From assembly GCA_029204225.1 (NCBI GenBank), contig MU833308.1:1-58151 (forward strand): DNA of 58,151 nucleotides, given 5' to 3'. The stretch is from Diphasiastrum complanatum. Its lineage: Eukaryota > Streptophyta > Lycopodiopsida > Lycopodiales > Lycopodiaceae. The translations under genes and the position numbers were made by a program. The notes beneath the pieces were generated by a model, which ran no database searches, was not told the DNA's origin, and saw only the letters and a list, made by a program, of their open reading frames with translations. Shown here in pieces: positions 1-14,511 of this stretch (positions are counted from its first letter, which is position 1; the number at the start of each line of letters is the position of its first letter).

Positions 1-37
<37 letters not shown>

Positions 38-44
38 CTCTCTC
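1..44. repeat. (CT)n microsatellite
   Basis: Uninterrupted CT dinucleotides except for one TT slip at about position 20. The tract is cut by the window edge, so its full length is unknown. Confidence 0.95.
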
Positions 45-92
45 AACCCTAAAAAATTAACCCTAACCCTAACCCTAATTAATCTAACCCAA
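45..92. repeat. short interstitial telomere-like repeat
   Basis: Three tandem CCCTAA units with flanking degenerate CCCTAAA and AACCC units sit directly beside the CT tract. Most plants use CCCTAAA at telomeres; the three perfect units here are the six-base form. The tract is too short to be a chromosome end and is best read as a small interstitial repeat. Confidence 0.5.
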
Positions 93-469
93 ATTTTGCT
101 AAAAAAAACATTGCATTTCATAGAATCTAAACAAAACCACATCCAATTTGATTGCAAAACAAAAGTACGTAATTTTGCATCTTCCATTCGATTCCAAAAC
201 AAAAGTACATAGTTTCGCATTCATCTCATGAAAGCTGTTTACAAAACAACAAAATTCTATTCGAAAACATCATAGCATATTGTTGAGAGTCTTCCAAAAT
301 AAGAGTGTTTGGTGCTCACAATGCTTCAAATTCGAACTCACTCAAGCTAACATACCCAGATTGCACATCATTTTCACCAAGTCCATCATTTCCACCATCA
401 TTCTGTAAAATAGGCTCAAAGGATTTGAGCCCACTAGCCTCGTCCTGCATCTTCAAACCATACAAGTTA
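93..469. other. no gene recognised
   Basis: AT-rich sequence with no convincing ORF. It lies directly downstream of the minus-strand Rep-like gene and could be the 3' part of that element. No terminal repeat could be identified by eye. Confidence 0.4.
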
Positions 470-1345
470 TCAGACCTCGGAGCAACTTTTAAAATATCGA
501 AAATTTGCATCTTTTGGAAAAAAGATTGCCATCACATCATGCATGGTCACAAGGCTTGGTGCCTTCATAGCCTTCCAGACTGCAGCAGCTCTCACCATGT
601 CCATTCCTTTTCCCTGGAATGGTGTCACCCATGTGGCTGCTGGATAATACTTGCATGTCCTTAGCATAGCCAATAAAACTTGAGGAATGGTTGAACTAAC
701 TATACTTTTCATATGATAAACTGAAAATATAAATGCTCGCTCAAACAGATTAACAGGGATTAAAGATACACGACTTTTAATCTCAGAAGCACCATATTTA
801 ATGTACTCTTCACGAGCTTTATCTATATCACTCTGATCTACACCATACATAACACACTGAAAATGATCCTTTCCAAAATCCTTCAAACAATATCCAATCA
901 TTCCATGCCAAGTATGAATACCCTTTTGCCTCTGGTACCTACACAACACCAAGTTTCCAAGTGGATCTTCTTTTGTCCAACCCAAATATTGCTTCAACAA
1001 GTGATTGACCTTTAGTACAGAAGATGCAAAGCACTTACAAATCATTTGAAAATGCAGATTCATTAGCATGCCTCTTCTCTCAAGCCCACATAAACCAACA
1101 ATGCATTCATTTCTCAAGAATTTCTCAATCACACCTATAAGCTTTGGATCAACATCACAACCAGCAATCCCCACTTTTTTGGGTTTCTCATACCGCTTCA
1201 CAAGCTTGAAGTCAGCACACTTTTTTACCTTCAATTTCTCATTACCTGTAGGAATTCTAAACTCATCATTAGCCTGTCCATTGATTCCACACTCCGAAAC
1301 TCCCTCATTTGCCTGCTTTCGAACCATTGTCAATCTGCCAAACAC
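470..1345 (-). CDS. Rep-type HUH endonuclease, Replitron-like transposase candidate
   Basis: Minus-strand ORF of 291 codons with no internal stop, unlike nearly every other element here. Seen: residues 83-100 hold a pattern ending in Leu-His-Phe-Gln (H98, Q100) preceded by Gly-Leu-Glu-Arg, which fits motif II (HUH/HUQ form) of Rep endonucleases. Residues 147-155 hold HGMIGYCLK, which fits motif III (YxxK) with Y152 as the single catalytic tyrosine. About 130 further residues have no family I recognise. Known: Replitrons are eukaryotic transposons encoding a Y1 Rep domain plus a second domain of unknown function, and are reported as abundant in non-seed plants. The GTG at 1345 is only the edge of the open frame; the first ATG is at 1327, and the frame stays open upstream into the (GA)n tract, so the true start is unknown. 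No helicase domain is visible, which argues against Helitron. The alternative is an endogenised CRESS-type Rep. The family call is inference from motifs only. Confidence 0.5.
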   Translation of the reverse strand: MFGRLTMVRKQANEGVSECGINGQANDEFRIPTGNEKLKVKKCADFKLVKRYEKPKKVGIAGCDVDPKLIGVIEKFLRNECIVGLCGLERRGMLMNLHFQMICKCFASSVLKVNHLLKQYLGWTKEDPLGNLVLCRYQRQKGIHTWHGMIGYCLKDFGKDHFQCVMYGVDQSDIDKAREEYIKYGASEIKSRVSLIPVNLFERAFIFSVYHMKSIVSSTIPQVLLAMLRTCKYYPAATWVTPFQGKGMDMVRAAAVWKAMKAPSLVTMHDVMAIFFPKDANFRYFKSCSEV

Positions 1346-1372
1346 ATCAAAAAGGTGAATCTGTAATCTGGC

Positions 1373-1374
<2 letters not shown>

Positions 1375-1466
<92 letters not shown>
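1375..1466. repeat. (CT)n microsatellite, about 92 bp
   Basis: Perfect CT dinucleotide tract just upstream of the Rep-like ORF. Frames through it give low-complexity Ser-Leu or Glu-Arg proteins with no biological meaning. Confidence 0.97.
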
Positions 1467-1468
<2 letters not shown>

Positions 1469-1799
1469 ACTTATCTCATCTAGGGCACTTTCTAAGTAGG
1501 GTTATCATCTTTCTTGGTACGCATTGGCATTTGGGTTATTGGGCACAATTGGTGTATATTTTACTCACCTCCCTAAGTGTTCACATGATTCCATTCAACA
1601 ATTCGTCTACAAAGGCCATGTTCAACATATCTTGTTGGCCTCTTCGAAGGTCAAACTATACTTCTACAGGGGACATTTTATGAAGCTAGATGTGGTTGAC
1701 CTTCCTACATGTGGTAAGGCATCGTCATAATGGCATGATTTGTAGCCGAAACCTATTACATGGGATGTTTTCATGGTTGTGTGTAGCAAATCATTTATT

Positions 1800-2115
1800 A
1801 TGGTGGATACTTATGATTACTATAAAAAGTTCATTAAGTACAAAATGGGGACGAAGAATTTGAACTCTTATATCCAAGAATTCATGGATTTATGAAATAA
1901 AGTTCTATCGTTTGATTCTAAATTGGCACTCTGGCAATTCATCCTAGGTTTTCCGGCTGATTATTAGAACGAATGTAAGAAAAATGTGCTTCAGACCTTT
2001 GATAATGTTGTACGATTTGAAAAACCTTATGATTCCACGGTGGTGACATCCATGAAGCAATTTCAAGCGAATCCATCAGCATCTAGACCTAACAAAGGCA
2101 AGGGGCAAGTTTGAG
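1800..2115 (+). pseudogene. degenerate retrotransposon gag-like remnant
   Basis: Reading from the ATG at 1800 gives a gag-like stretch (long helices, a segment ending in an LGFPADY-type motif, then a Lys/Arg-rich tail) broken by TGA and TAG. The pattern resembles plant retrotransposon gag proteins, but no zinc knuckle is left and the match is weak. It may equally be a chance reading of repeat-derived sequence. Confidence 0.3.
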
Positions 2116-6306
<4,191 letters not shown>

Positions 6307-6960
6307 TCACTTGATATGAAATTTCTTAAGTATAGAAAGAGCATATCTAGATTGACTAATAAATGCATGATCTTGAAAAAGATCTACTTCTAGGCCTAAG
6401 ATGTAGTGAAGCTCACCTAGATCTTGCATTTTGAATTCACTACCAAGAGCACTTTTTGTCTCATCAACAAGTTTCATGCAATTTCCACACAAGATGATAT
6501 CATCTACATATATGATGAGAATAACAAGATTCTTATTTACAAACTTTATGTACAAAGATGGATCGTAGGCACTTAGATTGAATCCAAGTGATAAGAGATA
6601 TGAATTGAGCCTTGCATACCAAGACCTTGGGGCTTGCTTGAGCCCATAAAGGCTTTTGAACAATAAGCATACTTTGGATTAATCACCATCTTTGATAAAG
6701 CCCTCGGGTTGTTCCATATAGAACTCTTCCTCAAGGTAGCCATTGAGGAAGGAATTAGAGACATCAAGTTGGAATATCCTCCACTTGAAATAGCATGCAA
6801 CAGAGATTAATCCTTATAGTGACCATCTTGGCCACGGGTCCAAAGGTGTCCATAATCAAGGCCATAGTATTTGAGTATATCCTTTGGCATATAGTCTTGC
6901 CTTGAACTTGTTGATAGATCCATCATTGTCGTACTTCATTCTAAACACCCTATTTTCATC
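6307..6960 (-). pseudogene. Copia reverse transcriptase remnant
   Basis: Minus-strand reading gives the classic Copia RT blocks: SLYGLKQAPRSWY near 6620, the catalytic YVDD near 6510, then the LGELHYILGLEV block. The upstream part of the RT (6663-6960) is readable only by changing frame, and RNase H is missing. It continues from the broken integrase region to its right and is clearly non-functional. Confidence 0.85.
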
Positions 6961-7600
6961 CAATAACATGCTTGTTGATGGGTGGATACACGAGCTCCCA
7001 AGTATGATTAGAAATCAAGGCTTCATACTCTTTTGACATAGCTTTGACATGGAGTGCATCTTGGACATTGCTTGGCTTATCATGAGAGATGAAAAATGAA
7101 TGATATGAGGTGTCATCCTCCACTTGCTTGCCTTTTTCCACATATGTGAGCCTCGACCCCTCCACATGTTGAGACTTGATGTTGGATCTTGGAAAAGACC
7201 TCTTATGAGACTTAGCAACAATAGAAGCTTCACATGGTAGAAGCTCCTTTGATATAGTCTTTGGCAATCCAATAGCTTTCCCATATTTGACCATGGATGT
7301 CATGGCTTTGAAATTGGGATGGCCCAATCTCTTATGCCACAAATATTCTTTAGAGATTTTGGTCTTGTAGGCAACATCACAAATGTTAGCACTCTCACTA
7401 GAATCTAGTTTGTAGAGTCTACCAAATCTAGATCCTCTAGCCGCTCACCGCATCCTCACTCTTGATGATACATATATCCACATCAAACTTGACATCAAGA
7501 CCATTGTCAAACAATTGACAACACTAATGAAATTCTTTGTTAGTTTTGGCACATAAAGCACATCTTTGAGAGATGCTACATCCAAAGGGATATTTCCTAT
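6956..7600 (-). pseudogene. Copia protease/integrase remnant with internal deletion
   Basis: From right to left on the minus strand: a protease tail with DVLYVPKLTKNFISV, a frame change, then the pre-integrase block WHKRLGHPNF. The sequence then jumps from the integrase zinc region straight to the pre-RT linker (YVEKGKQ...), so the catalytic integrase core is deleted. It is the same decayed element as the RT at 6307-6960. Confidence 0.75.
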
Positions 7601-8688
7601 TCCTCGCAACTGTTTTTTTGTTTTTCCGGTTTTGTCTAATATTTCATTTCCTTGCCCACTATGGGTCAATACCAGCACTTCTTCTTGTTCAATGTCGATC
7701 AGATTGATGGGAGGTCTCTCTTCCTCTACTTTGGTTTTTTCTTTTTCTGAAGGAGTGTATCTAGTGTCTCTCTGAAGAAACATCACTGGTCTTGAAGGTC
7801 CTGCTCCATTGTTTTGGAAGGTCTGTGATTGATGGGGCCTGGTATATGGTTTCCAGTGTTCAATGCCTCCTTACGACTCCAACATCTATCCTCTAGATGT
7901 CCTGTTTTCTTACAATATGTACAAACCATAGTTGGACAGGTCCTATTGAGGTGATTGCCTTGACAATGTCGGCATACTAGCGGTGGGAGCATTTCTGTAG
8001 TACGCCTTTGTCCAATCATATTCTGTTGTCACTTAAGAAAATTCACGTTTGAAGCTAGGGTAGATATATTCTCATTCATCATGTCCATGTATCCTTTCAG
8101 CGTGGCTTTTACATCATCAATCCCTGAATTAGATCCAGTGCTCTCATATCCCCTCTCTATAAGTACATTTCTAGCGCATTCCCTCTGAGTTTCTTGGTTG
8201 GTCTATATTGGCACATAGGTTTTGTAAGAGTTTTTTTTTGGAACCGGGTTTGCTTCCCATATATTGCTCTTAAGGTTCAAACTATTTACGGCCTGTGATA
8301 TTTTAAATGCTTGGGCAATAGCTATCTGTGCATTTTTCACTACTATTGCTTTTTCTACTGTTTCATCTATCGACTGGGGATTGCTCTGCCTTACTATCAA
8401 TTGTAGGTCATTCTTCAATCCTCGTAGGAAGAAAGTCAGTAGTAATTGTGGTGGTAGTGCTACAGTAGCTCCTACTTGCCTCGAAAGTTCAGTCAATCTT
8501 CTCAAATATTGTCCAACTCCCTCTCCCTCTCCTTGTTGAAGGGATGTCAAAGTGAAGAACAACCCATCAGTAGTTCTATGTGAGGCAAACTCAGTCAGGA
8601 ATAATCTATGAAAGGTCTCTATATTTTTTATGGACTCTCCAGGTAGACTGTAGTACCATTTCCTTGCAGTTCTAGTCAAGACAGACAC
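7600..8688 (-). pseudogene. Gypsy-type gag remnant with two zinc knuckles
   Basis: The minus strand encodes a retrotransposon-gag domain (ARKWYYSLP...F near the start) and, further on, two CCHC-type knuckles in tandem (CRHCQGNHLNRTC and CTYCKKTGHLEDRCW, about 7900-7970). Two in-frame stops interrupt it near 8040 and 8210, one fitting Trp to TGA. Downstream it passes directly into a Copia protease tail at about 7600, so two superfamilies are joined here. The junction looks like a deletion or template switch rather than a real fusion gene. Confidence 0.65.
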
Positions 8689-9413
8689 TACTGACCTATG
8701 TATAACTGTTTATGCATTCAACAAGATGAAACCAGTATGCGGAATAAGAATTGACAGCTAACAATTTGACAATAAGACATTCAATAATATTCAAGATAAG
8801 AAAATCATATGTATAACATCTATTGTATTATTAATGAATTTCTTGAGTACTGTTGTGGCAGACCACACAGCGCGTCGACGCGAAAGAATATATTTCTTTC
8901 GCGAATCAAAAACCATCGTGCTTACTAGCAGACTTTCTGAACATCAGCTAGCTGCACAATGCTCAGCTTACATTGGTATACTACTCCTTTTTTTATAATT
9001 AACAACTCAAAGCTGCATATATATATGAGTGAGGAAGAGAGAGAACATGATTAGCAGATCAGGGGATTACAAGAACGGCTAATTAGGCACGTCCCAACGG
9101 TATCTAGATAGCCTCTGGAGGATGGCGTCCTCCTTGTACTTTCCCAATCTCCTTTGTACCTTGACTTGTGGAGATCCGCCGCCCCTTGGCGTGGTGTCTT
9201 CTCCTGCCTTTGGCCTTCCCAGTGAGTCACTTTGGGTCCATGAACATTTATCTTCGTGTTTGTGTGGCCTTCAGTCAATGAACATTTGACCATCGTCTTC
9301 GGGTCTTCAGTCCTCGAAGCTCCAGTGTTCATGTCTGGGCAGCTCCCTTGTGTTTCTACGGACTTGAGCTCTAAAGCTAGCAAAGCTTTGTGGCTCGAAA
9401 CAAATTGTTTCTT
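8684..9413 (-). repeat. LTR-like repeat, diverged relative of the 15-17 kb LTRs
   Basis: Shares ordered blocks with 14512-15672 and 16557-17627: the GACAGACACTACTGA block, GACCACACAGCGC, the AGCTAGCAAAGCTTTG block and TTGTTTCTTC at its right end. It is more diverged than those two are from each other. It lies between a minus-strand gag and a plus-strand RT, so it cannot be assigned to one element. Confidence 0.55.
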
Positions 9414-10907
9414 CATAATCAAACATGGACAGTCACTGAGCTTTCAAAGGATAGAAATTTGATTCCATGCAAATGGATATTCAAGGCAAAGTATGATGCT
9501 GAAAGCAGGCCAAATCGATACAAAATCAGACTGGCCGCCAAAGGCTATTCCCAGATTCTAGATCTGGACTATTCTGAAACCTTTAACCCAGTTGTCAAGC
9601 ATGCTTCGATCAGAATAATACTCTCCTTTGAAGCTACAACAGATCTCGAAGTCCATCAAATGGATGTCCAGATCGCTTTCCTCAATGGGATTATTGAAGA
9701 GAAATTTTTTATGTCACAGCCAGAAGGATACAAACTGAGGGGTAAGCAATACCTTGTGTGCAAAATTCACAAGGCACTCTATGGGCTGAAACAGTCACCC
9801 AAAGCTTGGTTCCAGAAAATAAATGCATTTCTTATTGAGAATGGTTTTATTCCAAACTCAATAGATTCGAATGTCTACTTAATTTGTATCGGATTTCTTC
9901 TTCATCATCATTCTCTATGTTGATGATACTCTATTATTCCGTAACAATTTGAAATTGATAAAGGACACCAAATGCATGCTGGCGAAAGAGTACAAAATGA
10001 CTAATATGGGTCCAGCTCACTATTGTCTCGAAATCGAAATTGTTCGAATCCAACCCAGCAGACTTATATTCATCAGCCAACAGAGATATCTCACCAACGT
10101 GCTAAAAGAGTATGGAATTGTTAACTGCAAACCAAGTCTATTTCCACTCGACCCTGGACTAAAGCTGTCAAAGGAACAATCTCCTCAAACTGAGGCAGAA
10201 AAGGAGGAGATGAAGCATTATCCATTCCACTCCATCATCGGCTCACTGATGTATGCACTGATCTGCACTCGACCAAACCTTGCATAGTCAATTAGTTCAC
10301 TTAGCCAGCTCCTATCAAATCCGGGTCTAATGCAGTGGAAAGCACTCTTGAAAGTCATAAAGTACATTCAAGCAACCACACATCTCAGCATATGCTATGG
10401 AGGCAGCCAATCTGCCAATATTTTAGAAGGATACACAGATGCAGATTGGGTAGGGGGTGTTGATACCAGAAGATCAACTTCTGGATTTATACTTTTATAC
10501 AATCAAGGCCCAGTCTCTTGGAACAGCTGAAAGCAAACCTCAGTAGCATTATCATCAACCGAATCAGAATACATTCCTGCCATGAATGCTACTAAGGAGG
10601 CAATTTGGTTGAGGCACCTGCTAGCAGAAATCGACCTTGCACAGTCACATCAAACAACCATTTTCTGTGACAATCAAAGCACCATTGCTCTCTCTCTCAA
10701 TCCGATATTTCATTCATGAAGCAAGCATATCGAAATCATATATCATTATTTAAGAGAGAAAGTGCAAAACAAGGAGGTATCATTAGTCTATCATAGTAGA
10801 GAATCAATGAAAGCAGATTACTTCACAAAGGCCCTATCAAAGGAGCACCATCTCATATTCAAGCACATGTTAAATATGAATATCAAAACTTTCCAAGATC
10901 CACATTA
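9390..10907 (+). pseudogene. Copia reverse transcriptase and RNase H remnant
   Basis: Starts within the RT linker (HNQTWTVTEL, then CKWIFKAKYD) and runs through ALYGLKQSPKAWF, a frame change near 9890, YVDDTLLF at about 9930, the LSKEQSPQTEAEKEEM linker, then RNase H with GYTDADW, SSTESEY and FCDNQST as its Asp-Glu-Asp residues. It ends in FTKALSKEH and a purine tract (10908-10916). Stops at 10285, 10528 (fits Trp to TGA) and 10717 (fits Arg CGA to TGA) disable it. No gag, protease or integrase is attached. Confidence 0.9.
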
Positions 10908-10944
10908 AGGAGGAGTGTTGGATTTCAATGCTCAGCCTTAAATC

Positions 10945-11362
10945 CTCTTGTTAATGAGCATCCTGAAAAGCCATTCAAAACAGAGATTTTTCTGACCCTG
11001 GGTCGGTGGGTCCGGATCGCCCACATCGGTTCAATTTTTTTTTGACCCTTTAATAAATTGTCCGAGCGTGTTTGACCTCGGATCGGATTGGGTCTAATTT
11101 CTCTGACCCAAAAAATTCAACCCTCGGTATATTTTTTGACCCAATGTATATTTCTCAACCCTCTGTATAAAATCTGACCCTATGTCGACGGGTCATCTGC
11201 ATCGGTTCGGATTTTTTTTGATTATCCGATCCGATCCGATCCAAGGTCGAACACACCCAAATAATTTAATGAAGGGTCAAACCAATCCAACCTGACCTAG
11301 GGTCAAAAAATTCTCTGTTTTGAACGGATTTTCAAGATGCTCATTAACAAAAGGACTGTTCG
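10945..11362. mobile_element. inverted-repeat element with GACCC motifs
   Basis: The ends form an imperfect inverted repeat of about 60 bp: a left arm with TTGTTAATGAGCATC and CAAAACAGAGA, and a right arm with TCTCTGTTTTG and GATGCTCATTAACAA. Between them GACCC/GGGTC occurs many times, with a short GATCC-type tandem near 11228. This fits a MITE or foldback element. No clear target duplication was found. A related core occurs at 12785-13005. Confidence 0.6.
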
Positions 11363-11778
11363 ACCCTGGGGTCGGATTTTGATAGTTCGACCCTGGGGTA
11401 CCTAGGGTCAAAAATTTGTGCAACCTTTCCCTTGGTGTCGAAAAACTTGTCCTCTAGAAAAATGACATCTCTGCTTGTGAATGTCTTTTGTGTGTCCAGA
11501 TTGTAGAGCTTGTGTGTCTTGTGATCTGGAGAATAGCCAATAAAAATCGATTTTTTGTTTGTTATGTCCAGCTTCTTTTTGAGATCTTCAGGGATAAAAT
11601 TTGACCCTAAGCCAGAATTCGACCCTGGCTGCATATTGCTCTTCTTTGTGGATCTAAAATTATTATTTTTTGAATATAGTGCTTGTGGATCCGATCCTGA
11701 GCCTGAGGAGGAAGCTGATCTTCTAATAATTTCTTGTAGAAGTAACTGGATCCGAAATTGCCATGACCCAATTTTCAT
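11344..11778 (-). pseudogene. Copia integrase C-terminal remnant (Copia-E)
   Basis: The minus-strand ORF holds KKSIFIGYSPDHKTHKLYN followed by SRDVIFLEDKFF, the conserved end of the Copia integrase before RT. The flanking parts read as low-complexity Ser/Gly and repeated DPRVE, caused by insertion or spread of the GACCC-type motif. It belongs with the gag at 11850-12227. Confidence 0.75.
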
Positions 11779-11849
11779 AGGTTTTAGGCAGACTCGATAA
11801 TAGAGTCATAATAGCATCGAAGTCTTGTATTTATGTTCTACATGAGAAT

Positions 11850-12227
11850 CTAGAAAGTGTTGAGATGACTCAAAACACTTACTGCTTCAGACATTCTCAG
11901 GGAAAAATATTTCTTCCTCAAATGGAGTTTGGAGGTGAGGCCCCTGATATCATAGAGGGTTGCTAGGATGTCCCATGCATCCTTAGCAGTCTGAATAGCT
12001 CTTATGTGACTGATTTGGATGTCTTTTATGTTGAGAGTGATCATGGCAAGAGCTTTGCCATCTTTCAGTCTCCATTTGGTGATAGTAGTTGTTTCACCTT
12101 CTGGCTTGAGTTATGTGCCGGCAATAACGTCCCACAGTTCCTTGGCTAATAGCATGACCTTCATTTTGAATTTTCAAAGATGATAGTTCCCTTCATTGAG
12201 CCTTTCGATTAGAGAAGACGAATCCAT
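11850..12227 (-). pseudogene. Copia gag N-terminal remnant (Copia-E)
   Basis: Starts at the minus-strand ATG 12227-12225. Seventeen codons in, the conserved NYxxW gag motif has TGA in place of Trp (12176-12174), and reading continues with KFKMKV and the UBN2-type gag block (TAKDAWDILATLYD, SKLHLRKKYFSLRM). A second stop TAA fits Gln CAA to TAA. The primer-binding site lies upstream at 12358-12368, so this is the true start of the element's gag. Confidence 0.8.
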
Positions 12228-12357
12228 TCTGGTTGAGCAAGATCGTTGGTAATAACAATGATTTTGGAATACTGTTGGTTGGGCACTTGCTAGTTTGTTG
12301 TCTTGATAGAAACAAGACTAATAATCCACAATGAGAAGCAGATTACTTGGTTGTCCA

Positions 12358-12368
12358 CTCTGATACCA
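12358..12368 (-). other. primer-binding site of Copia-E
   Basis: The minus strand reads TGGTATCAGAG, the usual plant Copia site complementary to the 3' end of initiator methionine tRNA. It sits just before the gag leader and just after the palindrome arm that would be this element's 5' LTR. Confidence 0.75.
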
Positions 12369-12372
12369 GGTC

Positions 12373-13408
12373 GTAAATCAATGGGAATTGTGCGGAAACT
12401 AGGAGCAAGCTTGGTGCGTGTATCAGAAGCGCCATAGTTAGCAGCAAATGTCAAACTGAATTGATTCAACAAATGCTAGTAAACTATAACATTAGTGAGA
12501 CAGATAATTGCACTCTGATTAATATCAACAATGAGTACAATGCTTGAAGTAATTACTTCAGTTGATCGTTGTGTGTGATAACACTGGCAACAGAAAAAAA
12601 ATCTTATCAATTACAATTTCAGTAGTAACTGTACATCACAAGAAGTTTTTTTATGAAGATTCTAGGATTAGATATATTGAAAATATCTATATCTAACTGG
12701 CATTGAATGTTATGCTCTATATTAATTACAACCACCTTGTAGTTGTAAATACATGTACAAAATAGGCGGGGACTGTCGTCGAGAAATATACATTGGGTCA
12801 AAAAATATACGAAGGGTTGAATTTTTCGGGTTAGAGAAATTAGACCCGATCCGATCCGAGGTCAAACATGCTCGGATAATTTATTACAAAAAATTTGACC
12901 CTCAATATATTTTTCGACCCAGTGTATATTTCTCGACCCTTTGTATTAAATCCAACCCTATGTAATATCCAATACCGGTAAAAAATCCGACCCAATGAGT
13001 TGAGTTGGCGGTCCGCCTATTTTGTACATGTATTTACAGTTACAAGGCGATTGTATCAATATAGAAGATAGCATTCACTGCAAATTAGATATAGATATTT
13101 TCAGTATATCTAATCCTAGAATCTGCATCAAATTATTTTTTCTGATATACAGTTACTACTGAAATTGTAATTGATAAGATTTTTTTTTTCCATTGCCAAT
13201 GTTAACACACAACGATTAGCTGAAGTAATTACTTTAAACATTGTCATTATTGATATTAATCAGAGTGCAATTATTTGTCTCACTACTGTTATAGTTCACT
13301 TGCATTTGTTGAATCAATTCAATTTGAACATTTTGCTACTAACTGTGGCGCATCTGATCCACTCACCAAGCTCGCTCACAACTTCCGCACAATTCCCCAC
13401 TGATTTAC
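12373..13408. repeat. imperfect palindrome of about 1 kb, LTR-like arms
   Basis: The two halves are inverted copies of about 500 bp each. GTAAATCAATGGGAATTGTG at 12373 pairs with the complement of CAATTCCCCACTGATTTAC ending at 13408, and pairing continues inward through the TGTACATG-containing blocks near 12755 and 13025. The left arm ends next to a Copia primer-binding site, so it is probably a 5' LTR in minus orientation; the right arm is an inverted copy with no such site. The centre holds the GACCC-rich sequence related to 10990-11330. Confidence 0.75.
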
Positions 13409-14146
13409 TACACTTCATGGATGATTCACTTAATCTCAAGAGAAGTTTACAAAATGCCTCACAAAATGAAAAAACATGATTTTTCAAACTATGAGTAACA
13501 AACTCATTCTTGCTCTTACTAGATCCAAGTGCATCTGTTGGTTGAGTAACTCTCATGCCAACACACAGTGATAGTCACACACCCAACCTCAACTTGACTA
13601 ACTCGAGCTACATCATGTCCTAGTTCTGGCCTAATCATGTCTTGACATGTGTACAAGCCTATTTTTTTTCTAATGCCAAAAATGGCTCAATCAACATCTA
13701 AGATGTGGCTAGATACTAAAAACTTGAGTACTTTTAACTCAACATAGATCTATCATAATTAGTCTATTTTCCACACGTGGGAACATGCTCCACTCGTGTG
13801 AGATTTTCTCACAAACAAGAATTGTAAAATAACCAAGCTAGATTTTGCCAATTTCTCACAAATATTAGATTACATTCTAATCTTAGAGAATGCAAAGAAT
13901 TCAAATTTCACAATCTGGAGGTGGGCAAAAGTTTGCTAACCAATTAAGAGCACTTTGATTTTTCATGAAAAAATTCAAGGAATATTTTGATGTTTTTGAT
14001 TGTTATTTTCAAGTTTCTAGAAAATGGCTAGGAAGTAATTTTCACCCTTCAAACTGGAGCTGCTTTGCATCAAAGCAATCTTGCTTGCAAGTTGGTGAAG
14101 GTTAGTTCTAGAGGGAAAAAAAATTATTAGTTTTGATGATAATTTT

Positions 14147-14147
<1 letters not shown>
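13409..14147. other. no gene recognised; LTR-like fragment
   Basis: No convincing ORF. The stretch around 13760-13870 (CACACGTGGG, CTAGATTTTGCCAATTT) resembles 18100-18200, so part may be a decayed LTR of the Copia-G family. Confidence 0.35.

Positions 14148-14222
<75 letters not shown>
14148..14222. repeat. (CT)n microsatellite, about 75 bp
   Basis: Perfect CT dinucleotide tract. Confidence 0.97.
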
Positions 14223-14226
<4 letters not shown>

Positions 14227-14511
14227 TGCAAAAAATGTGAATATTTTTTCTTTAATTTTTTGGTTTTCAAGGGAATATTAGCATTGATGTATTGTCTTCC
14301 CTTTTTTACAAGTAGACATTCCAATCAAAATCATCCAAATCTAACCCTAAAACACCAACAAATATAATTTTAACCCTACCATGCCAAAACCATCATGCCT
14401 GAATGCAAGCTAACATCCATCCAAGCATCACAATCATGTTAACAATGATGGAAAGTGTGCACTCAGAAAATACAAATTCCAGCTAGAACTTTGGTAACAA
14501 ACTGCTAAAAC
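14223..14511. other. no gene recognised
   Basis: AT-rich sequence between the CT tract and the Copia-F LTR-like repeat. Nothing identifiable. Confidence 0.4.

Noticed and set aside
470-1345. Rep-like gene considered as a Helitron
   Set aside because: No helicase domain, a single Tyr motif, and no Helitron-like CTRR end hairpin seen nearby.
1309-1683. ORFs rich in Ser-Leu, Glu-Arg, Thr-His or Cys-Val across microsatellites (also at 4448-4781, 14127-14324, 31039-31377)
   Set aside because: They are translations of CT, GA and GT dinucleotide runs; length comes only from the repeat lacking stops.
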